A DNA stretch of 64,000 nucleotides, from NCBI RefSeq assembly GCF_933775445.1, contig NC_065872.1, forward strand, positions 9,610,001 through 9,674,000. The letters run 5' to 3'. This DNA comes from Argentina anserina. Its lineage: Eukaryota; Streptophyta; Magnoliopsida; Rosales; Rosaceae. Position numbers and translations under genes: made by a program. How positions within the stretch are numbered: the first letter of the stretch is position 1; each line of letters starts with the position of its first letter. Shown piece by piece: positions 24,155 through 34,604 of this stretch. The notes beneath the pieces are model-generated. The model searched no databases and was not told the DNA's origin. It was given only the letters and a program-made list of their open reading frames with translations.

Positions 24155-24525
24155 TCCCTATCCAGAGTGAAGTTCCAATTTTGACACACTTTTCGATCAA
24201 ATTTTTTCACCATAAGTGATTCAATATTTAGATATGCTATTCAAGATCATCTCTACAAAGTTTCATCCAATTTGACAATGATTTGAGCTTTCAAAATTGA
24301 GATTTACACGAACGGTTCACGTTGAACAGTTTTAATTCATTCATTGATTTAATCTAATTTCAATACCTTAACGATGTCCAAATTAGATGAAATTTTGTAG
24401 AGATGATCTTGAATAGCATACTTAAATATTGAATCACTTATGGTGAAAAAATTTGACCGAAAAGTGTGTCAAAATTGGAACTTCACTCTGAAACTTCAGA
24501 GTGAACCTTCACTCTGGATAGAGAC
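24154..24525. mobile_element. Foldback MITE (~370 bp) with long near-perfect arms
   Basis: The left arm begins GTCCCTATCCAGAGTGAAGT; the right arm is its inverse, ending CACTCTGGATAGAGAC. About 150 bp of each arm pair with few mismatches, through ACACACTTTTCG, CACCATAAGTGATTCAATAT and CAAGATCATCTCTACAAA. The right arm carries an extra ~26-bp duplication of the TTCACTCTGAA motif. The loop holds GAACGGTTCACGTTGAACAG. It resembles the hairpin at 11185-11592 in plan, TA-rich flanks and loop motif. There is no coding capacity. Confidence 0.88.
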
Positions 24526-24527
24526 GG

Positions 24528-24559
<32 letters not shown>

Positions 24560-24570
<11 letters not shown>

Positions 24571-26415
24571 CATGTCATGTCACCTAAATTATTCTAAAAA
24601 GTGTGAAGCACGTAGGCAAGTTGTTTGCTAATATCGATCACATGCAAGAAAGTTTATCAATAGCGCGTTATAGAAAGATGAAGAGTTGAAGACGATGTGT
24701 TAAGCAAGTCGATACCAACTCTATACACAAAGCAAACCAGTTGGACTGAGCATCTTATAGATCTCATCATATCAGGACAGAAGTTTTTGGATTCGCCACT
24801 ACAAGTTTCCCAACTCCAAAATCGTATGCTACCTTTGATCAATGATTAGTCAATCACATACAAGTAGTTCACAATTATGTGGAGTTTGTGTACAAATCGC
24901 ATGCTAGGTAATTACTTTGTTTGAAAGATCTAATTCAAATGCAAGATGAATGTGAGCGTGCTGTGTGAAGAGTCATTGTCAAAAGCTATAGTTGCCCACA
25001 AAAAAAAAAGTGAAAGAGATCGAGGAGGGCCATATATCCCACCACTATACTAGTTTCCAAGAACTTCAATCTTGTCCTACTGCTGGTTTTACAGTTATTC
25101 ATGCAGTGAAAGAAATCAGAACACTATCGTGGCTTCCTTTGAATATGAACCATACACCTTCAACAACTCGAAGATATTTTAATCTGTGCAAAACTATAAG
25201 AACCCTAACTGAAATTACGTCAGTCAATTATTATAGAGACATGATGATGAACATTTAATTTACTGGCATGCAGTTTTGCAGTTCTTTTAGTTTCAGCCAC
25301 GTATAGTAGCTACTACCGACTTATCATTTAATTTTGTTACTCATAAATTACCCTTCGCAAAGCAGGGAGATGGCAGTTCAAAGGTGCATCAGCTTTTTCT
25401 GCGAATTGAAAAGAACAGATCGAAGGCAACTAAATCACATGCAGTATGAACCACAGTTTCCTTTTTATAAGAAAATGTGGCTTTCTGCTGATGAAGTTAA
25501 GAAAGGCTGCAAGACGGAGTAGAATTTCTAACGTATTTTACGAAGTCAACTTCTAGAATTGCTGACGGTTTTGGATATAGATCTGAGAATAATCTGTTAT
25601 TAGTGTTAATTAAAAGCGTTGAACAGATTCGAGGTTTAAAAGGATCTTTGATTATACTTGTCACAAATAGTATCAAAGCTCAACAGTCAACACAATCGAT
25701 TATGTATACATATTTCTTTAGCCCTGGTTAACTGGTTTTGATGTCATTAATTACTAGCTACGCCGAAATTAGAATAAACGGTGCGGTATTCTCCTAGTAT
25801 GATGAGGAATGATATATATGGATTCGTAAACTGGTAAACAGGTAAATGGTTTAGGTGCAATTCTATTGAATGATGATTTCTTATATAAAATTGCTATAGG
25901 GCTGGTGCTTGCTAGTAATACCCCAACAAGGCCGCAGGTGCATGTCCAAAGACTCAAATACTTAATTTGTTCGTTTTTTTCTGTTCTTAATATGTCTGTT
26001 AATTGTTAATACTCTTGATCACCATTTTTTCTTACATATGCAAGGAATCCCATTTGTTTAAGCCAGGCTTAGTAGTCTAAAAGCTAACCTTGTTTCACTT
26101 TAACAAAGAATTGAAGTGAAAGTACCATGAAGACTGTGTTCGTGTCCTTGGATCATCATTCTTTTAATTACTACAGTACCACCTTGTAAGAATCCCATGC
26201 TGGGCTAAGCACATCTGTGCCGCCATCTTTCTTATACTCGTTGCAGTATATAGTATAATCGCGACAATGAATCAATGATATCAATAATTCAAACACAATT
26301 TCCCAGAAAACAGAGTAGATAAGACTAGCTGCTGGCATGGTTTAAATCTCTTGTTATATGGCTAACAAGTATTCCATCATGATACATATAGTAGTGAATT
26401 AACAAACAAGGAAGT
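24560..26415. other. Intergenic, 3' of the phytosulfokine gene
   Basis: Short frames at 24992-25258 and 25334-25522 have no recognisable domain, splice context or family resemblance, and I do not call them genes. The 3' untranslated sequence of the minus-strand phytosulfokine gene should lie at the right edge. Confidence 0.4.
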
Positions 26416-26766
26416 TCAGGGTTTAGTCTTCTGGGTATAGATGTAATCTATATGAGCAGCCAAAGTCCTTCTCATTAAGCACTCTTCTTCTCCAACTCCG
26501 TCGCAGCTCTGTTCAATATCAGCTTGCTCTGTTTCAACAACCTAAATTAACACCAATTAAACAAAAAAACCTACATGTCAAACTCAAAAATTCATTCACA
26601 GAGCTAAAACCATGGAGAAAATTTGAAATATTCAGCTCACCGCAAGTTGGGTTTTCTCAGAATTAGTTGATACTGCTGAAAAAGCTGGTTCTGGTCTAGC
26701 TGAAGAAGCTATTGTAGAGCAGAGGAGGAGGGCTATGAAGAACAGGGCTCCAGTTACTGTGGCCAT
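26416..26766 (-). CDS. PSK: Phytosulfokine precursor (peptide hormone)
   Basis: Two minus-strand exons, 26766-26641 and 26541-26416, join in frame across a 99-bp intron (GTGAGC...TTTAG) to give 83 residues. Residues 1 to about 22 ([20 protein letters not shown]) form a secretion signal. The C-terminal part holds the family signature: a Cys pair in [10 protein letters not shown], then [16 protein letters not shown], ending KTKP. YIYTQ (codons at 26445-26431) is the mature pentapeptide. In known phytosulfokines both tyrosines are sulfated by tyrosylprotein sulfotransferase, subtilases process the precursor, and the peptide signals through the leucine-rich-repeat receptor kinase PSKR to promote growth and modulate immunity. 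The preceding Asp and the conserved acidic context are present. Length, intron position and signature are typical. No defect is seen, so this should be functional. Which paralogue number it corresponds to cannot be decided here. Confidence 0.96.
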
Positions 26767-26845
26767 ATCTTCTTAGCTACTATGAGGATATTCAGAGCTT
26801 GGTATTAGACGCAAAGACACAGAGAAGAGAGAAGTGAGATGACTC

Positions 26846-26853
26846 AATTTATA
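26846..26853 (-). promoter_or_regulatory. TATA box of the phytosulfokine gene
   Basis: The minus strand reads TATAAATT about 80 bp upstream of the ATG, followed by a short GA/CT-rich leader. This spacing is normal for a plant gene. Confidence 0.6.
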
Positions 26854-26859
26854 GATCTG

Positions 26860-28760
26860 AGATAAATAGGAAATGACATGTGTGTGAACTGAGGGTAGAC
26901 TTTATGTAGCTGAGAACTTTGGAGTTTGGACCCAAACCATAATTGATCAAAGAGCACACTTGTTTCTTTCATTTGTTATTTCTGCTCTTTAAAAAATTAA
27001 TTAATATAGAAAGGTGGAATTCTGTGATTACAACATAGAAAATTAAGAGTTGAAGCTCTCATTACTCATTAGCCGACTTGGATTTTAACAGCTAGGTGTC
27101 TTATGGTATCAAAACAAAAAAAAACAGCTAGGTGTCTTATTTTATTGAATAAGAGGCTAAAATCCAAATCTTATTCTCTGTTGGCTTGAATTAATTATAA
27201 ACTGGCAAAAAGGGCTAATAACATGGTTGCATGATGTCAATAGGCTCCTACAGGACCGGGTAACAAAAACCTGTTATATCATGTATGTAAGAAACGAGGT
27301 GAGGTAAATATTGCTTATTGTTCTACGGCTAGAGTACCGAATAGTAAGCAATCATGGAAGTAAAGGAGATTTCATCCTTTGCTATATCCATAGTCTGAAC
27401 TATGCAGTTTCTAGTTCAAGATAAATTCTCATTGACTAGTACAAAAGAGTTTCGCTTCTGGAAGACTGGAAAAGTCATTCTGTGGTAAGCAGAAAGAAAA
27501 AGACGGATTTAGTGGATGGTATTGTGACACGGACAAACCGCAAACTCAGATGAGAATGATCCAAGGCGTTTGTGAAGTCCAGATATTCTAATAGGTTAAA
27601 TGACTCGAACGAATTGTTCTCACTGTACAAAGGATAACTAGAGATTACTAAAGCAATGAAGGCATGAACAACAAAGACATATCTAAATCTTCTAGTGTGC
27701 TACTTTATACACAAGAATTGCTTGGTTTTGCTCAATTACTTCTCTTGAGATTAACCGTGAGTTGTAATTGATGATCTTGCTGCTTCTTTGAAATGGTTGA
27801 TACTGACGGCTCCATTCCAGAACGCGCTTGCTAGAAGTCTTCCATTTTCATTACTTCCTTTGTTAGCAATACCAGCAAGAACCAAAATTTAAAGTCCAAT
27901 CCATCATGGTGTTCACTTTCTTTTTTGTTTCCATTTTCTCATTTACGATCAAGCATAAGAGGACTTTTGATTAGAGCAACATTAATAAGTGGCTGAATAA
28001 CCGTTCGGATTGAGAAAATACATAAAGCTTAAGCTTGTACTGATAGTTATTGACCTAGTTTTGACTGTTTCTTGTGGCTAGTTCCAAATCTCCAAGTCAG
28101 GAACATTATAAAACTTCTGCCAATAATTCTCTACATCAATTAAAAGTTTTTATTTACAGGAAGCAAATCTGCCGACTATCCTAATTTTACCGACCCTATG
28201 TCCATCTCTTAAATCTAGGACATATATCCTATGGTAGTCATGCGAATATATAAAGTAAAGAGTTTTTTAACATAAGAATTAAAAAACTGATGTAATTATG
28301 TTGAGAATATACTAATGGCTAAAGAACAATAATAATGTAATTAGAAGTACGTGTACGTGAAAGTAATCATGTTGAGAATATACTAATGGCTCCCTCCATT
28401 GTTGATGGCTACGTGCTCGAATCCCTGAACTAAATAACGGTTCTGTGTTCGTATTGATTAATTGAATATCAGATATACTGATTAATTAGTATGTAGAAAC
28501 TTAAAAAGTTTCGACGCGAAAACAATGTACATACTGTATATAGTTGATAGTTCTAATTAGTAATGAGTGTTTTACACTTAATTACATGGAAGACTGGACG
28601 TGATGACTGATGAAATGCTTTTTCTCCCATCCACCAACAACGATCAAAGTCATCAAACTGTGAAAGAAGTAATCACTGTTCAGGGGCAGGGGAGGTCCTA
28701 ATAGGGGTATGTTTATGTGTTCCTCTACATGTGCGGTCCATTGAAAGATGGAGATGAGCT
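26860..28760. other. Intergenic, upstream of the phytosulfokine gene
   Basis: No gene recognised. It contains the tiny retroposed insertion at 27087-27140. ATGTTGAGAATATACTAATG is directly repeated at about 28299 and 28369. Confidence 0.45.
27087..27140 (+). mobile_element. 18-bp poly-A-tailed insertion between 18-bp target duplications
   Basis: AACAGCTAGGTGTCTTAT occurs at 27087-27104 and again at 27123-27140. Between the copies lies only GGTATCAAAACAAAAAAA. A long exact duplication around an A-rich tail is what an extremely 5'-truncated LINE or SINE insertion leaves. A second case is at 49052-49102. Confidence 0.6.
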
Positions 28761-28769
28761 ACTAGTTCT

Positions 28770-29678
28770 ACTGTTTTGAATATGAGACAATGCTGTATCC
28801 ATTATGAAAATTGAAAAAACAAAAGCCAATAAAAATCCAAAACCTTTGAATAAAAGTACAAAACATAAGATGAATCCAAATTGAGAAACATATCGCACCT
28901 TGTGTGCTAGTGCCCCTCAATTGCGCACTAGTGCTCCTCCCTTGCGCGCCTTGCATGCTCCTCCTTAATGCGCTTCCGGTCATCCTAATCCTTTCGTGAC
29001 CCATCCTCGATCTACAATTCACACACAGAAAGAGGGAGAGTTATCGAGCTCAAAAACCTAAAAATCCAGAAAGAGGGAGAGTTATCTAAGAGAGAATCGA
29101 ATTAAAGCTCATATCAAAACTCAAATCAAAGTTCAATTACATGTGAGAGAGAAGTCGAGAGAGGTCGAGCTTGTTTGAGGTCAGCGAAGAGCTTGACTGA
29201 GAGAGATCGAAGAGATCTGGTTGGAGATCGAAGAGAATCTAGAGAATCGAGAGAGATCGAGAGACCAGAGAGGCAGCAACTGACAACGGTCGAGCTCGAG
29301 AGGAAGCGACGGAGATGGCTGAGAGTGGTCGAGCTTGAGAGTAAGTGAGAGTGAGAGTAGGGACCAGAGAGGTGATACTTGAGAGGGCTGAGAGACATAG
29401 AGAGTGAGAGACACTGAAGCTGCGAATGAGGTATGAGGATTAAGTTTAGCCTTTTAGGAGGTTAGGGTTAAGAATTGACGGCTAAGATTACATGATCTCT
29501 ATTCAACGGCTAGGATTATAACAATTTAATATAAACATAAATTAATTTTCGGTACAGTAATTACCGTACCGTACCGCCAAGGCTATAATTGGTACGGTAA
29601 CCAACCCCAAAAGTCAGTAACCGTGGCTCGGTTGGTTTTACGGTAATCGTGGTAAATTCCCATACCATGCCAGCCCTA
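28770..29678. other. Probable degenerate repeat, GA-rich
   Basis: From 29030 to 29420 the sequence is dominated by GAGAGA and TCGAG motifs, giving spurious Ser/Leu-rich frames. From 29540 to 29670 there are palindromic GGTACGGTAA/TTACCGTACC motifs, ending CCATGCCAGCCCTAG, which looks like a MITE terminus. I found no matching left terminus. Confidence 0.35.
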
Positions 29679-31070
29679 GTGATCGGTATATAAATTTAGT
29701 GACCATATAAAAATTTCATTCAATTCGGACCTTGTTTGACAGTCAGAATTTCTGGTAAACCAAAAACACCACTAATATGCCCTAAGGGAGGACTCATTAC
29801 AAAGATGCGAACGCCAAAATCCGTTTACATATTTGAAATCACCTAGTTTTTGTTACCTACCGTGCATCGTCACACTGAGGAAACTCATTTAGCAAAATCA
29901 CGGTTAATTGGGTTTCAATATGTCAAAACGTCTCGTTTTTTGTTGACTGTAGGTAAAAACGGTCAAACCATGTTCAAAACGGACGAAATTTTTACGGGGT
30001 CGCTAAATATATATATTGATCACATCTGCTGGTGTCGATCGACCATATTTCAAACTAGAGTTGGCGATCGCTTAAGTGTCCACTAATGTATCATAACCTT
30101 TATATTAGGTTTAGAATAAAACTATCGCATTATAAAGCGACTTTATGAAGGAAACTTCTCGAGATAGATCGACACTAAGCGATGTGATTGGTATATATAT
30201 TTAGTGACCCTGTAAAAATTTCATCCAATTCGGACCTCGTTTAGCCGTCGGAATTTTCGGTAAATCGAAAACACCACTAATATGCCCTAAGGGAAGATCT
30301 ATTACAAATATGCGAACGCCGAAAGCCATTTGCATATGTAAAATCACCTAATTTTTGTTACCTATCGTGTGTGGTCGCACTGATAAAGAAATTCATTTGG
30401 CAAAGCCCCGGTCAATGAAGTTCCAATATGTGAAAACGCCTCTTTTTTAGTTGACCGTTCGTACCAACGGTCAAACCATGTCCAAAACAGATGAAATTTT
30501 TACGGGTTTCGTAAATATATATACCGATCAAATCTGCTAGTGCCGATAGACCATATTTTGAACTAGAGTTGTCGATCACCGAATTGTCCACCAATGTATC
30601 ATAACCTTTTATATTAAATTTATAATAAAACTATCGCATTATGAAGCGACTATATGAAGAAAACTTCTCGAAATCAATCGAAATCATTCGATGTGATCGG
30701 TATATATATTTAGTGACCATTTTATAATTTCATCCAATTCAGACCTCGTTTGACAATTGAAATTTATGGTAAACTAAAAACAACATTAATATGCCTTAAG
30801 GGGTGACCCATTATCAAGATGGGAATGCATAAAGTTGTTTACATATTTGAAATCACCTAATTTTTGTCACCGATCGTGCGCGGTCACACTAGGAAACCCA
30901 TTTGGCAAAGCCCCGATCGATGGGGTTTTATTATGTCTAAACGTCTTTTTTTTGTTGACCATAGGTACGAACAGTCAAACCATGTTCAAAACGGACCCTA
31001 AATATAATATATCGATCACATCTATTGGTGTTGATCGACAATATTTCAAAATTAGAATTTATTTGTGACA
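29679..31070 (+). repeat. ~507-bp tandem repeat, about 2.7 copies
   Basis: Units start GTGATCGGTATATA at 29679, GTGATTGGTATATA at 30184 and GTGATCGGTATATA at 30693 (periods 505 and 509 bp); the third is cut short near 31065. Each unit contains CACCACTAATATGCCCTAAG (or a variant), ACGGTCAAACCATGTTC and GATCGACCATATTTC. No open frame is conserved between units. This looks like a small satellite-type array or a remnant of one. Confidence 0.88.
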
Positions 31071-31144
31071 TTTTTTTAATAATGTTTTCTAATAATTCTT
31101 TTATTGTTTTAAACCCTGAAATTATAGTATTATGTTTTTTTCTA

Positions 31145-31265
31145 ATACAAGCCCGTAAGGCCCGGCCCGTAAAAGCTCAGTCCGGCCCGGCCCACAAAAC
31201 CCGCAAAGCCCACTTTAAGTGGGCGGGTTTGAATCTTCATATTTGTGAAAGTACCCAGCTCGACC
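31145..31265. mobile_element. GC-rich hAT MITE-like fragment
   Basis: A patch of AAGGCCCGGCCCGTAAAAGC and GCCCACTTTAAGTGGGCGGG motifs resembles the termini and subterminal GGGCGGGTT/AACCCG sequence of hAT MITEs such as the one at 5631-6192. No ends were defined. Confidence 0.3.
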
Positions 31266-31429
31266 CGTTGACGAATCCTAATATAGGTAGAGTAGTTTTC
31301 AAGTGACCTAGCTAGCAATCATTCCAGAAGAAAATTATTACAGTTAATTAAATGTCACGTCCTCGTTCTTCAATATGAAACCAAGACGAAGGGTGAGTTT
31401 AATTGTCATGTCTTCTATATTCCAAGACA

Positions 31430-32610
31430 GGGGAGTTTAAGGAACTACGTCAAAGATATGTCTCAATGACTCAATCTACGTAAGCAACCTTTTGGAATGG
31501 ATATACAATCAAAATGGTGTTTTATTCGTTACAGAAATAAAAATCGGATAATCTGACACAAGTTTTACAAACACTTGGCATATATATTAACAGAAAATCA
31601 GTTGCCTTATTAATCGAAACTATGAAAGATCAAATGGATTGCATGCAGAATAAATCGGAGATCATTTTCCATTATATAGTTCCAGTTAATTTGGCAAATG
31701 AAGTCCAAATTATAATGCAAACATGGACGGAAGAACAACGTCTGAGGGGCAACCAAAATCCTCAATCAGCCAGTGATGGTTTTGATCCTTAAATTGTTTA
31801 GTAGGCAAAGTATAGCTTCTAGACTACGAGCATCACAGTTAACTAGTGATACGTGTTCTTGAGTAATCGGTTACTCCATGTTAAAGCAATCCCTTCTCCT
31901 GATTCTGGTTTCAGTTTATTCTGGATTACATATATATAGCCATATACTTGTGAGTTATAGGTCCACTTAATGGTATCAATGCCCTCGATCTACGCCACCT
32001 TAATTGAGTTCTCGCTCCATCCCTACCACTCATGGATAGATATCATCCTCTTCGTTCCGACTCGATGGATCCAAAGAGTTGCACCAATTTGTGCTATTGC
32101 GGAGGCTTACCGGTTGAGGTTGAGCCCAAGGCCACAAAGAGCAATACTGCTTCAAAAAACGATACTACAAGGTGTGGGACAAGTGCTCCGATGTGCAGAA
32201 AGCTAGACGATTTGGGAGGCTGGCTTGCCAACAACGTGCAGCTTTCTTTGGGTCTCTGCAGCGCTGCTCTTGTATTCACGTCGACACCAAAGATGATCCC
32301 GATCACGATCCCATTTACATGCCTCTTACCACTGCCAACAATGAAGGTACTGACAATGAAATCCCAATTGCTACTGGAATGTGAAATATGTTCAATATGA
32401 TTTGTGCGGATATGACATCAATACAAATAGGCACATACGTACACAAATTTGACATGTTTATGTACTCATCGAGCTTGGATTCCGCCATGCAGTGCACAAT
32501 CTAGTGAATGCAAATTAATTCAAGCACCAAATAGTATGGTAGTTTTTGTTTTCTGTAAGTCAAATCCCTATTCAAGCCGAGGATCATCACAAGTTCAAGC
32601 ACAATCATAT
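31430..32610 (+). repeat. Segmental duplication, copy 1
   Basis: This stretch aligns by eye with 50,890-53,500. Shared landmarks, in order, are GGAACTACGTCAA, GATCCTTAAATTGTTT, TATAGCTTCTA, TCCATGT(T/C)AAAGCA, the Cys-rich coding sequence, CCCAATTGCTACT, and CAAGCACCAAATA. The flanks diverge, indicating an old duplication of a gene with about 600 bp of upstream DNA. Confidence 0.8.
32032..32384 (+). pseudogene. Cys-rich gene of unknown family, copy 1, frameshifted
   Basis: The frame opens MDRYHPLRSDSMDPKSC, continues LCYCGGLPVEVEPK and CRKLDDLGGWLANNV, and then loses phase near 32239. There the sequence is 4 nt shorter than copy 2 (51541-53321). In the other frame the conserved tail resumes: AAFFGSLQRCSCIHVDTK, then an acidic DPDHDP stretch, then PIATGM and stop. 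Counting the missing bases, the ancestral product was about 118 residues with seven or more Cys, no signal peptide and no membrane span. Both copies keep the same two reading frames on either side of the lesion, so this is a gene that was under selection. I recognise no named domain. If translated as is, the product would end in about 30 unrelated residues at 32400. Confidence 0.7.
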
Positions 32611-32631
32611 CGTCAGCACCTTTACCCTAAC

Positions 32632-33225
32632 CTAGGTAGCACGGACACGTGCTCATGACACCGTATTACGTGTCCGATACGGACACGGACACGCTCGGAC
32701 ACGCAATCTGACTTTGGACACGGTCCTGACACGCGAGTATCCAAATCGGACACGCGGACACGCACCAACTCATAATAAAAGTGAAAGTACTTATGGTGAG
32801 AATCGAACTTTGGTCATCCAAGGCACTCAACAACTCCTCAACCATTCCAACAGATTCAACTTTTATTATATTTATGCACACTTTAATATATATAAGGAGA
32901 GAAACTCGTGATAAAAATAAGAATGCTTGTGGTGAGATTCGAACTTTGGTTATCTAAAGTACTTATCAAGTCCTTAGCCATTCTAACAAGTTATGTTTTC
33001 ATCATTTTCATGCACACTTTGACATATATATACATCTACAATTCTAAATACTTTCAAATTTATAAAATAATTTTTTAAATAAATATATATATATTGAAAA
33101 TATTATTTAATTAACGTGTCCACCACGTGTCCGTATCAAAAAAAATTTATATATGCCGTGTCTACATATCGAATCGTGTGCAATACGGACACTCGTGTCC
33201 GGTGTCCGGTGTCCGTGCTACTTAG
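32632..33225. mobile_element. hAT-type element (594 bp), TIR CTAGGTAGCACGGACAC
   Basis: Left terminus CTAGGTAGCACGGACACG; right terminus, reverse complemented, CTAAGTAGCACGGACACCGG. Flanks ACCCTAAC (32624-32631) and TCCCTAAC (33226-33233) form an 8-bp duplication with one mismatch. Subterminal regions are filled with GGACACG/CGTGTCC and GATACGGACAC repeats, likely transposase-binding motifs. The same family, with ends built on ATACGGG, is inserted in the paralogous gene at 51688-53097. Confidence 0.85.
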
Positions 33226-33233
33226 TCCCTAAC

Positions 33234-34415
33234 TAATACATAGTTTCATCCGTCATATAGTTATTATAACTTAATGTTATATTTATGAACTGATTATTAT
33301 CATCAAAGACCTGAAATCTTTTAACAAGGTTCAACAAAATCCACGTCCGCAACATTAAGAGATGAAAGTACTTGAATTAGAATAACGCTCTTGTTCCTTT
33401 CACATTCCTAATGTACCTATATGCTCTCAAGCCTATACTGAATAGTCTGAATACATATTCGTCTACCGAAAAAAAAAATTCATTAAAGGCACACTTGCAC
33501 AAAGATGGGGAACAAAATTGCATAACGATAATTTGGATCGAGGCCATGCATATATATAAACAAATGAAACAGGCATTTTCCGGAAACACTTGATGCACAT
33601 AGCGTACGTGCCCGGCCCAACACATCATCTCAAATATCTCTCTGCTGAGTCTGCTCACAGACAAGTGCTCGGCTAATCAGGTATGCCCTCTGGGCTAAGA
33701 CCACAGCTACAAAAGCCTGGGGAAATATTTATTTCGCAGTTAGTATTTAAAATTACCCAAGCATAAAATTTATTGCAGAGACAAATATTATTGAGTGGAT
33801 GTCACTAGTATACGGCAAGCCCCAGTATACTGTGAAATAAATAGAGTTTTAAATCAAATTCACACCTAATGTTTTTTCAATCTAAATCAAAATTCTTTTT
33901 CTACAAACTTATTTTGCCTTTTGATTATTTTGGTTTCCTTAATCGTTACATCTATTTATTGTATATGTTTAAGTCAATCATTCCATTGATTTTTCATTAC
34001 TTTAAATTGTTGAAAAATTTGATTTCAAATTTTTCTTGAGAAAAAGTTTTTTATATAGCTCATATGAGAGTTTCAGAATATAAACACCTCTATCTTTTGT
34101 AGATCATAAGAGAAAAAACAAAGCTTGTTGTATACTTCTATCATTCGTCCTTTTTTTTTTCAATTTTTTGAATCTACTAATAAGGTACGTATGTTATCAA
34201 TGATATATGTTTTGTTCATTTTCGTGTAGTAAACATTTTGTTCTAGGTTTCAACTTTCATTTTTGTTTCACTCTCTACTATTAACTAATAGATAGAAACA
34301 TATATATTAGTATAAAGTTCAATTCAACTTATGAAAGTGATATTTGGAATAATATATTACCTAACAAACATGTTGATGTGAAAATTCCTAAAAGAGATGT
34401 TAGCTATATAAATAC
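33234..34415. other. AT-rich intergenic sequence, nothing recognised
   Basis: About 1.2 kb with no supported gene or bounded repeat. It ends at the target-site duplication of the younger Copia element. Confidence 0.5.
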
Positions 34416-34420
34416 ATACC

Positions 34421-34604
34421 TGTTTCAGGATGAAATAATTGTGTATTATTGAATGATATGGGGGCCTATATATAGGCATTACAAAACCACAATCCCGTAG
34501 GATTCGGAGTCCTAATCTATTACGGAGATGCTAATCTATCTCCTAACAGGAAACCTATTAGGCTAAGACACACATAAGGGTAGAATAGTAATTCTCCCGG
34601 AACA
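34421..34604 (-). repeat. 3' LTR of the young Copia element
   Basis: 184 bp. The minus strand carries TGCCTATATATAGGCCCCC, a TATA box in palindromic context. The adjacent polypurine tract at 34605-34613 fixes the orientation. Confidence 0.9.

Noticed and set aside
24992..25522. Two plus-strand frames as a possible gene
   Set aside because: No recognisable domain, no consistent splice sites joining them, and composition like the surrounding intergenic DNA.
29126..29414. Ser/Leu-rich minus-strand frames
   Set aside because: Produced by GA-rich low-complexity sequence; two overlapping phases are equally open.
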